Below are positions 1 through 5,083 of a DNA stretch of 5,083 nucleotides, piece by piece. Positions within the stretch are counted from its first letter, which is position 1. Each line of letters opens with the position of its first letter. This stretch comes from a bacterium (lineage in GTDB: Bacteria > KSB1 > UBA2214), in the NCBI GenBank assembly GCA_029560815.1, contig JAKQKF010000254.1, forward strand, positions 1-5,083. Direction: 5' to 3'. The notes under the pieces were generated by a model. That model saw nothing but the letters and a program-made list of their open reading frames with translations, had not been told where the DNA came from and did no database searches. A program made the translations under genes and the position numbers.

Positions 1-1194
1 CACAATTCGGTCGGCCGCGTCACCGCGCTCTCCCCGGTCACCTGGGTGGAGGGCTGGCCCCTCTTCGGCCTCCCGGGCAACCTGACCCGCACACCGCGCA
101 CCTGGATCAAGCCCAATACCGGCTTCTCCTCCCCCCCTTCCGCTCCCTTTGAACGCAGCGATGAATTCAGCGGCCCCGAGCTGAAAAACTGCTGGCAGTG
201 GAACCACCACCCGGTCGAGGAGAAATGGTCCCTCTCCGAGCGCGAAGGCTTCCTCCGCCTGCATGCCCTGCCCGCCGAGAATTTTTGGCGCGCCCGCAAC
301 AGCCTCACCCAGCGCGGTATCGGTCCTGAAAGCTTCGCCATCGCCGAACTGGATCCCGCCGGCCTGCAAGCCGGCGATATCGCCGGTCTGGCGCTGCTCA
401 ACCTGCCCTGGGCCTGGATCGGCGTCGCCAGGGTGGAGCAGGGGCTGGAGCTGCAGTTCTACAACCAGCAGGAGCTCAGGCTGCTGCGCCTCCCGATCAC
501 CGCCGATAAAGTCTGGCTGCGCGCCCACTGTAATTTCGATACCGACATCGGCTGGCTCGCCTACAGCCTCGATGGCAGCCGCTTCACGGAAATCGGCGGC
601 AAGATCGTCATGCCTTACCAGCTCAAGACCTTTCAGGGGGTGCGCTATGCCCTTTTCGGTTATACGACGCGCGCAGAAGAGGGCGGTTACGCCGATTTCG
701 ACCGCTTTACCGTGAGTGAACCGCGCAGCCGGGGGCTCACACGGCCCATTCCCCATGACCGGCTCATCACCCTCACCAGCCTCGCCGACAGTACGGTGCT
801 GGTCAACTGGCGCAATCATTTGAGACCGGTCGAGCGCAGCAGCGCCTTTGCAGCCGGGGATGCGGCCCTCTTCAGGGTGCTTGACCGCGGCCAAGGGCGC
901 ATCGCCCTGCAGTCAGCCGCCACCGGCGGCTACGTCACAGTCAAGGGCGAGGCCGGACTGGCGGAGGTGCGCATCGAGGCCGTCGAGCAGGGTGAGGCCT
1001 CGCAATTTCAGTGGGTGGACATGCTCCGGGGCGATTTGATGTTGCTCTCGCTCCACAGCCAACGCCACCTCTTCGCCGATCCGGGAGCGCACAGTCTCTG
1101 TTCGGCCGAGGCCCGCGGCGCCCGGCCCGACCGCAAGGATGGCTCGTGCTTCGGCTGGCAGCTCGCTGCGGAAAACAGGCAAGAGCGGGACTGA
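1..1194 (+). CDS. Glycoside hydrolase family 43 (beta-xylosidase/arabinofuranosidase-like), C-terminal part, with appended beta-trefoil domain; 5' end outside window
   Basis: The frame is open from base 1 to a TGA at 1192-1194, giving 397 residues with no start in view, so the gene enters from the left. Residues 4-35 (VGRVTALSPVTWVEGWPLFG and following) resemble the end of the GH43 five-bladed propeller. Residues about 55-240 match the C-terminal concanavalin-like beta-sandwich of GH43 beta-xylosidases: SDEFSGPEL, WQWNHHP, KWSLSER, the ARNSLTQR segment and a closing GGYADFDRFTV strand. In the family this domain packs on the propeller and helps shape the active site for xylo-oligosaccharides or arabinoxylan. 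Residues about 245-393 form a further domain with fascin-like beta-trefoil features (GRIALQSAATGGYVTV, then a FQWVDM strand), possibly for carbohydrate binding. The catalytic acids and any signal peptide lie upstream, so exact specificity and cell location cannot be read. The GTG at 46 is internal, not a start. No terminator is seen after the stop. Confidence 0.85.
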   Translation, partial: HNSVGRVTALSPVTWVEGWPLFGLPGNLTRTPRTWIKPNTGFSSPPSAPFERSDEFSGPELKNCWQWNHHPVEEKWSLSEREGFLRLHALPAENFWRARNSLTQRGIGPESFAIAELDPAGLQAGDIAGLALLNLPWAWIGVARVEQGLELQFYNQQELRLLRLPITADKVWLRAHCNFDTDIGWLAYSLDGSRFTEIGGKIVMPYQLKTFQGVRYALFGYTTRAEEGGYADFDRFTVSEPRSRGLTRPIPHDRLITLTSLADSTVLVNWRNHLRPVERSSAFAAGDAALFRVLDRGQGRIALQSAATGGYVTVKGEAGLAEVRIEAVEQGEASQFQWVDMLRGDLMLLSLHSQRHLFADPGAHSLCSAEARGARPDRKDGSCFGWQLAAENRQERD

Positions 1195-1289
1195 AGGAAC
1201 TCACCCTGAAAAAAGGCCGCCAAAGCGTTGATCGGGGAAAGAAGCCGCCGACGGGCAAGGTAAAAAATGCGCGCGGGACCTGGGGCGCT

Positions 1290-2342
1290 TTGGATAAATC
1301 CGCGCCGGGGCAAGCCGCGGCTCTCCTGATCGACGCCTTTCAGGCGCAGGCCGCCCGCGCGCCCCGGGCCCCGGGCGTCTATCTGATGAAGGACAGCGAC
1401 GGCCGCATCCTCTACGTCGGTAAATCGGTCGATATCCGCAGCCGTCTGCGCCAGCATGCCGCTTCACTGCGCGCCGGCTATGGGGAGCGCAATTACCGCT
1501 GGATCCGGCAGGTCCGCGATCTCTCCTGGCTGGAGACCGGCTCGGAACTCTACGCCCTGCTGCTCGAGGACCAGCTCATCAAGGCGCACTGGCCGGCGGG
1601 CAATGTGCGCCAGAAAGAGTATCTCGAATACGCCTGGCTCGCCTTCTCCGCGGAAGCCCTTCCCCGTCTGCAGGTCATCGATGCCCGGCAGCGTGGGCAG
1701 TTCGCCGCCGTTTTCGGTCCCTTCCATGACCTCTATCATGCCCGCGACATGGCCGATCTGGTGCAGATGCGCTTCCGTCTGCGCACCTGCACAGCGGTAC
1801 GCACGGAGGGATGCCTGCAGGGCGAGATGCGCAAATGTTCCGCCCCCTGCCGCGCTCCGGCAGCGGAGGAGCGCTACCGCCTCGCCGTCACCCGGGCGGC
1901 TGACTCGCTGCAGAAGCTTGATCCCTTTTTTATCCGCTACATCGATCATTCAATCTTGCGCTGCAATCAAAAGAAAGAGTTCGAAAAAGCGGGCTGGCTG
2001 CATGCCATGCGCCACCGCTACCGGGCCCTTATCCAGCGGCAGGAATTCATCGAGAACTTTCGACGCCATGGCCTGGTTATCCGGGAGAATGGGCGTTGGG
2101 AGAATACCTTTTATTTCCTGAACGGAAAGCTGATCCGGCGGGAGGGAGGGGGTGTGCTTTCAACATCGGTGGAGGAAGGGGTATTGAGTGAGTGGCAGAT
2201 CATCGACCGCGCCCAGGTGATCTGGGCGTGGTTGCAGGGCGGGCGCAGTTCAGGCGCGGCGGCGGTGATCGACGCGCGGCTGGTTCAGAAAGGCTGGCTG
2301 GAGGCCTCACCTGGGCTGTCGCCGCTCGCACGCGAGGAATAG
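1290..2342 (+). CDS. GIY-YIG endonuclease resembling the N-terminal half of UvrC (Cho-like)
   Basis: This is a probable DNA repair incision nuclease. Numbered from TTG 1290 (350 aa), the GIY-YIG fold has PGVYLM (28-33) and LYVGKS (41-46), both variant forms of the signature. Candidate catalytic arginines lie in DIRSRLR (48-54), and Glu93 in ELYALLLEDQLIK aligns with the metal-binding glutamate of UvrC. A four-cysteine group (C167, C175, C183, C187; ending CSAPC) matches the cysteine region of UvrC. Residues about 225-248 (NQKKEFEKAGWLHAMRHRYR) resemble the UVR motif used for contact with UvrB. The RNase H-like endonuclease and helix-hairpin-helix domains of full UvrC (about 600 aa) are absent, as in Cho, which makes only the 3' incision. 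The start is uncertain: TTG 1290 is the closest in-frame candidate, while GTG 1146 (preceded by AAGGAT) would overlap the upstream gene. The ATG at 1267 has a good ribosome binding site but is out of frame. The 3' end overlaps the convergent nuclease gene by 58 bp. Confidence 0.82.
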   Translation: MDKSAPGQAAALLIDAFQAQAARAPRAPGVYLMKDSDGRILYVGKSVDIRSRLRQHAASLRAGYGERNYRWIRQVRDLSWLETGSELYALLLEDQLIKAHWPAGNVRQKEYLEYAWLAFSAEALPRLQVIDARQRGQFAAVFGPFHDLYHARDMADLVQMRFRLRTCTAVRTEGCLQGEMRKCSAPCRAPAAEERYRLAVTRAADSLQKLDPFFIRYIDHSILRCNQKKEFEKAGWLHAMRHRYRALIQRQEFIENFRRHGLVIRENGRWENTFYFLNGKLIRREGGGVLSTSVEEGVLSEWQIIDRAQVIWAWLQGGRSSGAAAVIDARLVQKGWLEASPGLSPLAREE

Positions 2343-3400
2343 CTCCAGCCGATGTTCATCGTTTTCGGCGCGGCGGAGCGCAGCCAGCGGTCGTTAAGAG
2401 CGCCCATCAGGGCGCCGGCAGCGGGATCCGCTGAATGGATCCGCACAATGGCGTTCTCGTCCAGCTGTGCGAACTCCCGGAGCAGCCTCTCCCCCACCAG
2501 CCCGGCGTCACTTCCCCAGCCGGTGAGGTCGAGATCGACCATCGGCCGGGCGGGCAGGGGCATGAAGCGATGGCGAACCCCGCCCTCGGCAGCCAGCTCG
2601 ATTATCAGAAATCCCTTCTGCTCCTCCCTCTCCGCAAACGAAGTCCGTTCGATCGAGCCGGGGTAAAAGACCGGCGCGTTCAGCCTCCTGCCGGCGAGGT
2701 CGCGGGTCAGCACCTGGTAGCGATGAATATGTCCGCTCAGAACAGCCTGGAATCCCGCCGGGATATCCCGCCCCCTGATTACATCCTCGCCGCCGCGGAA
2801 GGTATAGTTCTGCACGCCCACCTGCGCGCCCTCCACCGCCTGATGCATGCAAAGCAGGCCAAGATCCGCCTGGCAGCTCATCCACTCCGTTTTCTCAACC
2901 TCACCGGCGAAACGGTCGCGGGCATTCTCACGCAGATTTGGAAAGCCGGCCAGGGCCAGCCGCCGCCCGCGCAGGGTGAAGAGAAAAGTCCGCGCATGAT
3001 CGAAGATATGGATGCGCGCGTGACTCTCCAGCAGTGAGCGCGGCAGGTTGCCGTGTTCATGATTGCCGGGTACGATGCAGATCGGGACGCCCAGATCGGC
3101 GATCTGCAGCAGGGGCGCAAAGGCCGACTCGACGATGGCCGGGTGGACGCGGCTGCGGAAGAACATGTCGCCGCCGTGGACGACGAGATCGGCCTGCCCG
3201 TCGAGCGCCGGCTGGAGGGCGGCGAGGTAGTTGGCGTAAAAATCATCCCCCCGCCGCCGCCGTTCGACCCGTGGGCGCAGCGGGGCGTCCAGCCCCAGGT
3301 GGGTATCGGCGAGGAGGAGGATCCTGATCTCCCCGCCGGCACCGGGCTGCCCGGAGGTTTCACGCCGCAGCAGCGGTCCGTCGGCAGCGGTTCCGTTCAC
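2285..3400 (-). CDS. Mre11/SbcD-type metallophosphoesterase (putative DNA repair exonuclease)
   Basis: The 371-residue product carries the ordered metal-binding motifs of the calcineurin-like/Mre11 fold: DTH (32-34), GGD (76-78), GNHE (112-115), His186 in CMHQ, and GHIH (223-226). The segment YPGSIERTSFAEREEQKGF (246-264) is typical of the Mre11/SbcD branch rather than of generic phosphatases. Residues from about 275 would form the small capping domain. Family members are Mn-dependent 3'-5' exonucleases and endonucleases that clean DNA ends and hairpins, normally in complex with the ATPase SbcC/Rad50. No SbcC gene follows; the next gene downstream runs the opposite way. The GTG at 3398-3400 is the only usual in-frame start before the first motif, but its ribosome binding site is weak (GGACGG) and it leaves a 24-residue Gly/Arg-containing lead before IRILLLADTH, so the true start is less sure. 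The gene lies 70 bp after arsC on the same strand and may be co-transcribed with it. Confidence 0.88.
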   Translation of the reverse strand: MNGTAADGPLLRRETSGQPGAGGEIRILLLADTHLGLDAPLRPRVERRRRGDDFYANYLAALQPALDGQADLVVHGGDMFFRSRVHPAIVESAFAPLLQIADLGVPICIVPGNHEHGNLPRSLLESHARIHIFDHARTFLFTLRGRRLALAGFPNLRENARDRFAGEVEKTEWMSCQADLGLLCMHQAVEGAQVGVQNYTFRGGEDVIRGRDIPAGFQAVLSGHIHRYQVLTRDLAGRRLNAPVFYPGSIERTSFAEREEQKGFLIIELAAEGGVRHRFMPLPARPMVDLDLTGWGSDAGLVGERLLREFAQLDENAIVRIHSADPAAGALMGALNDRWLRSAAPKTMNIGWSYSSRASGDSPGEASSQPF

Positions 3401-3422
3401 TGCGCCCGTCCGCGCACCGTCC

Positions 3423-3458
3423 GGACAGGTAAAACCTCACCCGGCCCAGGTCTGTCCC
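3423..3458 (-). repeat. Inverted repeat in the arsC-to-SbcD-like gap
   Basis: GGACAG (3423-3428) and CTGTCC (3452-3457) are exact reverse complements separated by 23 bases. The stem extends by two G-C pairs (CCGGACAG against CTGTCCCGG) if one C is bulged. On the minus-strand transcript it would sit 23 nt before the GTG of the nuclease gene. It could affect translation or mRNA stability. There is no run of U directly after it, so it does not look like a standard intrinsic terminator. Function is inferred only. Confidence 0.35.
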
Positions 3459-3470
3459 GGCGGAGCCGCA

Positions 3471-3905
3471 TCAATTCCCGTGCTCATCTTGCACGAGATG
3501 CTCGGCGTAGAACTTTTTAAAGGCCTCATGGATTTCATCCCGAATTCTGCGGAAGGCCGCCAGTTTTTCCTCCTCCGTGCCCTCGACCGCCGCGGGATCC
3601 TCAAAGCCGATGTGCAGCTGATCCTTGACCTCGCCAAGGAAAACCGGGCAGCTCTCGCGGGCATTGTCGCAGACCGTGATGACGTAATGGAAAGGCAGAT
3701 GGGTAAAGAGCACGACCGATTTGGGCCGGGCTTGCGAGATATCGATGTGCTTCTCAGCCATCACCTGGATGGCGAGCGGATGGACGGCGGCGGACGGATC
3801 GGTACCGGCCGAATTGACATCGAGGGCGGGATTGAAATGCCGCAGAAAGGCCTCAGCCATCTGGCTGCGGCAGGAATTGCCGGTGCAGAGAATCAGGATG
3901 CGCAT
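3471..3905 (-). CDS. arsC: Arsenate reductase, thioredoxin-coupled (low-molecular-weight phosphatase fold)
   Basis: The 144-residue product reduces arsenate to arsenite in the cytoplasm, with electrons from thioredoxin. The anion-binding P-loop CTGNSCRSQMAEAF starts at residue 7, giving the CX5R signature with nucleophile Cys7 and Arg13. Cys79 and Cys86 in VCDNARESCP have the seven-residue spacing of the resolving cysteines 82 and 89 of Staphylococcus aureus ArsC, which separates it from plain low-molecular-weight tyrosine phosphatases. FEDPAA (101-106) provides the general acid Asp103. HPLAIQVMAEKHIDIS is also typical of the family. Length is normal. The ATG at 3905 is supported by GGAG (complement of 3915-3918) with a 9-base spacer. 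No arsR, arsB or acr3 gene is within view. The only same-strand neighbour is the SbcD-like gene 70 bp downstream, so a dedicated ars operon is not shown. It is divergent from the GntR gene. A protein tyrosine phosphatase role is possible but less likely given the cysteine triad. Confidence 0.92.
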   Translation of the reverse strand: MRILILCTGNSCRSQMAEAFLRHFNPALDVNSAGTDPSAAVHPLAIQVMAEKHIDISQARPKSVVLFTHLPFHYVITVCDNARESCPVFLGEVKDQLHIGFEDPAAVEGTEEEKLAAFRRIRDEIHEAFKKFYAEHLVQDEHGN

Positions 3906-4083
3906 GATGGGTTACTCCACTGGGTGATTGTTCGCGTTAAATCGTACGGTCTTTATAGAATCGGGTACTGCAGCCGGGATCGCGGTACGGGTTGTCAGCC
4001 GCCGGCGTCAGTCCGTGGAGACCAGCCGACGGCTGCAAGGATTAAAGAGTCGATCAGTCCGCGCAGATCTCCTCATTTCGTTT

Positions 4084-4120
4084 ATTATCGAAACATACGC
4101 ATTTCCCGGAAAATTTCCAA
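4084..4120 (-). promoter_or_regulatory. Candidate leftward promoter(s) for arsC
   Basis: On the minus strand, TTGGAA (complement of 4115-4120) and TATGTT (4092-4097) are separated by 17 bp. An alternative pair, TTTCCG (4107-4112) and GATAAT (4084-4089), also has a 17-bp gap. Both are partial sigma70 matches. Either would give arsC a leader of roughly 170-180 nt. The TTTCG-N8-CGAAA dyad at 4076-4093 overlaps both -10 candidates and could be an operator. The long leader makes this uncertain, although no better pair was found closer to the ATG. Confidence 0.3.
4103..4116. repeat. Copy 1 of a 14-bp element flanking the GntR gene
   Basis: TTCCCGGAAAATTT here matches TTCCCGGGAAATTT at 5045-5058 at 13 of 14 positions. 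It sits within overlapping dyads (TTTCC-C-GGAAA and GGAAA-A-TTTCC). Its place about 75 bp upstream of the gntR -35 box and over the candidate arsC promoter is compatible with a regulator binding site. No family consensus for this sequence is known to me. Confidence 0.35.
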
Positions 4121-4191
4121 TAATTAATCCACGCGGGTGCCGGCAGGATCGATGCGAGCGTGAGCAGCGTGCAAAATAAATCACAAAGTGC

Positions 4192-4220
4192 TTGACATTT
4201 TGACATGAATTTACTACACT
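4192..4220 (+). promoter_or_regulatory. Sigma70-type promoter of the GntR regulator gene
   Basis: A perfect -35 box TTGACA (4192-4197) and a -10 box TACACT (4215-4220) are spaced by exactly 17 bp in an AT-rich setting. Transcription would start near 4227, leaving a leader of about 44 nt before the GTG at 4271. The -35 box lies inside the first of two tandem TTGACAT copies (4192-4198 and 4200-4206), so a protein recognising TGACAT would cover the promoter. Confidence 0.72.
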
Positions 4221-4236
4221 ATTTAAGGATATAAGA

Positions 4237-4250
4237 TATAACATGTCATA
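4237..4250. promoter_or_regulatory. Candidate operator dyad in the GntR gene leader
   Basis: TATAACATGTCATA is a 14-bp palindrome with one mismatched pair, placed about +11 to +24 from the predicted transcription start. It includes CATGTCA (4242-4248), the exact inverse of TGACATG (4201-4207) in the promoter. GntR/FadR regulators commonly bind short dyads and repress their own genes, so autoregulation is a reasonable inference. Confidence 0.45.
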
Positions 4251-4259
4251 CAAGTAACC

Positions 4260-4264
4260 AGGGG
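4260..4264 (+). promoter_or_regulatory. Ribosome binding site that fixes the GntR start at GTG 4271
   Basis: AGGGG is followed by a 6-base spacer to GTG 4271. The ATG at 4266 is only one base from this site and is in another frame, stopping after 13 codons at 4305-4307, so GTG is preferred. Confidence 0.6.
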
Positions 4265-4270
4265 TATGCT

Positions 4271-5017
4271 GTGGAAGAACTCTTCGGGAAAATCGGTAAA
4301 AACCTGACCCTGAGTGAGGAGATCGAGCTCAAGATCGAGGACTCGATCCGTCAAAAAAAACTGGAGCCCGGCCAAAAGCTGCCCAGCGAGAAGGAACTTG
4401 GAGCGATGTTCGGCGTCAGCCGCACAGCCGTGCGCGAAGCGCTGCGCATGTTGAGCGCGCGCGGTCTGCTCAATGTCCGCAAGGGGGATGGCGTCTACGT
4501 CAACTCCTTCTCCTCCTCACTCGCCAGCAAACCCATGAGCCTTTATCTCGAGCTGCAATTCGACAGCGACTCTATTCTTCACCTGGTGCATCTCCGTCAG
4601 CTCATCGAGCCCAACATCGCGCGGCTGGCGGCGCAAAAGCGCACCCGGGAGGATCTGGCCGGATTCCAGATGAATCTGGCTGCTTTCTCCGACCGCACGC
4701 AGGATGCCGACCAGCTGGCCCAGCTTGACGTCGAGTTTCATTCCCTGATCGCCCTCTCCTGCCACAACCCCCTCATTCCGCTCATCATGGGTCCCTTGTT
4801 CAGCATGCTCCCTCGCGTCAAAGCTCTGATCGTCAATCATTTGCAGAAAACCCATAGCGATAACGCCCCCAATTATCACAAGAAAATATTCGACATGATC
4901 CAGCTGCAGGATGCGGAGGGTGCCTTTTCGGCGATGCAGGAACATCTCAAAATCGCCGAACGGGATTCCCTGCTGCTGGTTCAGTGGATGAAGGACAACC
5001 AGGTCAGCCCGAACTGA
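4271..5017 (+). CDS. GntR-family transcriptional regulator, FadR subfamily with FCD ligand domain
   Basis: The 248-residue product is a cytoplasmic DNA-binding regulator. Residues about 12-77 form the winged helix-turn-helix: LEPGQKLPSEKELG, the recognition helix region VSRTAVREALRML, then the wing GLLNVRKGDGVYV. Residues about 100-230 are the all-helical FCD domain, starting near HLVHLRQLIEP. Asp153 and His157 (DVEFH), His203 (NYHKK) and His225 (MQEHL) sit where FCD proteins bind a metal that helps hold a carboxylate effector; the 22-residue gap between the last two histidines is typical. Known relatives respond to sugar acids, organic acids or acyl-CoA, and the metal site favours a small carboxylate. 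The effector cannot be named from sequence. The promoter, leader dyad and TGACAT repeats suggest autoregulation. A likely start of another gene lies 64 bp downstream on the same strand, a probable target or operon partner. Length and motifs are complete, with no sign of damage. Confidence 0.95.
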   Translation: MEELFGKIGKNLTLSEEIELKIEDSIRQKKLEPGQKLPSEKELGAMFGVSRTAVREALRMLSARGLLNVRKGDGVYVNSFSSSLASKPMSLYLELQFDSDSILHLVHLRQLIEPNIARLAAQKRTREDLAGFQMNLAAFSDRTQDADQLAQLDVEFHSLIALSCHNPLIPLIMGPLFSMLPRVKALIVNHLQKTHSDNAPNYHKKIFDMIQLQDAEGAFSAMQEHLKIAERDSLLLVQWMKDNQVSPN

Positions 5018-5044
5018 TCGCGGCAGATTGATATCCATATCCTG

Positions 5045-5058
5045 TTCCCGGGAAATTT
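5045..5058. repeat. Copy 2 of the 14-bp element, upstream of the next gene
   Basis: TTCCCGGGAAATTT contains the perfect 10-bp palindrome TTCCCGGGAA (5045-5054) and matches the element at 4103-4116 with one difference. It lies 12 bp before the ribosome binding site of the probable next gene, where a repressor could act. Function is inferred from position and repetition only. Confidence 0.35.
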
Positions 5059-5070
5059 ATGGCTTGATAC

Positions 5071-5083
5071 GGAGGTCCCTGAT
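5071..5083 (+). promoter_or_regulatory. Ribosome binding site and probable start of the next gene, cut by the window edge
   Basis: GGAGG (5071-5075) is a strong Shine-Dalgarno core. Six bases later the window ends in AT (5082-5083), which would make an ATG if the next base is G. This is the best-formed ribosome binding site in the window. The product is not visible. Confidence 0.5.

Larger units (their letters stand above)
3906..4270. other. Divergent intergenic region between arsC and the GntR regulator
   Basis: This 365-bp stretch has no convincing gene. Short open frames here lack family signatures and a supported start. It is AT-richer than the flanking genes, most clearly at 4073-4130 and 4175-4250. 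Contents: the arsC ribosome binding site; an odd-centred dyad CAGCCG-A-CGGCTG (4023-4035), with another CAGCCG at 3996-4001 that could pair with the same right arm; TCAGTCCG twice (4008-4015 and 4054-4061); a TTTCG-N8-CGAAA dyad (4076-4093); and alternating TTTCC/GGAAA/TTTCC blocks (4102-4118). The regulator promoter follows at 4192-4220. No tRNA, known riboswitch or terminator was recognised. Confidence 0.6.

Noticed and set aside
1456..2121. 221-codon plus-strand open frame overlapping the UvrC-like gene
   Set aside because: The composition is Ser/Pro/Arg-rich, typical of a shifted GC-rich frame, and the other frame has the GIY-YIG and cysteine motifs.
2435..3037. 200-codon plus-strand open frame inside the SbcD-like gene
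   Set aside because: It is an antisense shadow in GC-rich coding DNA; the opposite strand carries all the phosphoesterase motifs.
3423..3458. Inverted repeat after arsC as an intrinsic terminator
   Set aside because: The loop is long (23 nt) and no U tract follows the stem on the minus-strand transcript; kept only as a weak structural repeat.
4023..4035. CAGCCG-A-CGGCTG as a transcription terminator
   Set aside because: A one-base centre cannot form a hairpin loop and no T run follows on either strand.
3480..4127. Long plus-strand open frame antisense to arsC
   Set aside because: It mirrors the arsC coding frame and has no family signature; the minus-strand ArsC with its complete cysteine set explains the region.
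4008..4253. 81-codon minus-strand open frame in the arsC-gntR intergenic region
   Set aside because: It has no recognisable domain and runs through the gntR promoter and dyads; no good ribosome binding site was seen.
4266..4307. ATG 4266 as the regulator start or as a leader peptide
   Set aside because: The frame stops after 13 codons and the ATG is one base from the ribosome binding site; GTG 4271 has the proper spacing and the conserved protein frame.

Overview
The window is a GC-rich bacterial chromosomal segment with AT-richer intergenic DNA. It holds five protein genes, one cut by the left edge, and probably the first two bases of a sixth at the right edge. I see no RNA gene, insertion sequence, CRISPR array or phage gene. 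The gene content (a plant-polysaccharide glycosidase, thioredoxin-type arsenate reductase, FCD-type GntR regulator, lone Mre11/SbcD-like nuclease and short UvrC-like nuclease) suits a free-living environmental heterotroph. I cannot name the phylum from the sequence; an uncultured lineage of the Bacteroidetes/Chlorobi/KSB1 type is only a guess.

Layout: 1-1194 (+) is the C-terminal part of a family 43 glycoside hydrolase, with its beta-sandwich domain and an added beta-trefoil (fascin-like) domain. About 1290-2342 (+) encodes a GIY-YIG nuclease resembling the N-terminal half of UvrC (Cho-like). It converges on, and overlaps by 58 bp, a minus-strand Mre11/SbcD-type metallophosphoesterase (3400-2285). 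Upstream of that, on the same strand, lies an arsC-type arsenate reductase (3905-3471); the two may be co-transcribed leftward. A 365-bp divergent intergenic region (3906-4270) separates arsC from a GntR/FadR-family regulator (4271-5017, +). It carries a near-consensus sigma70 promoter for the regulator and several dyad elements. The last 66 bp hold a strong ribosome binding site followed by AT, probably the start of a gene controlled by the regulator.

How the genes relate: the two nucleases are both probably DNA repair enzymes but are transcribed towards each other, not in one operon. The arsenate reductase has no arsenic regulator or efflux partner here. The GntR protein probably controls itself and the gene beginning at the right edge. 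Supporting this are TGACAT half-sites around its own promoter, and a 14-bp element (TTCCCGG, A or G, AAATTT) found both upstream of gntR and just before the next gene. The genes look individually ordinary. The less expected points are the orphan SbcD-like gene overlapping a UvrC-like gene, the unclear UvrC-like start, the trefoil appended to the glycosidase, and the regulatory repeats around gntR.
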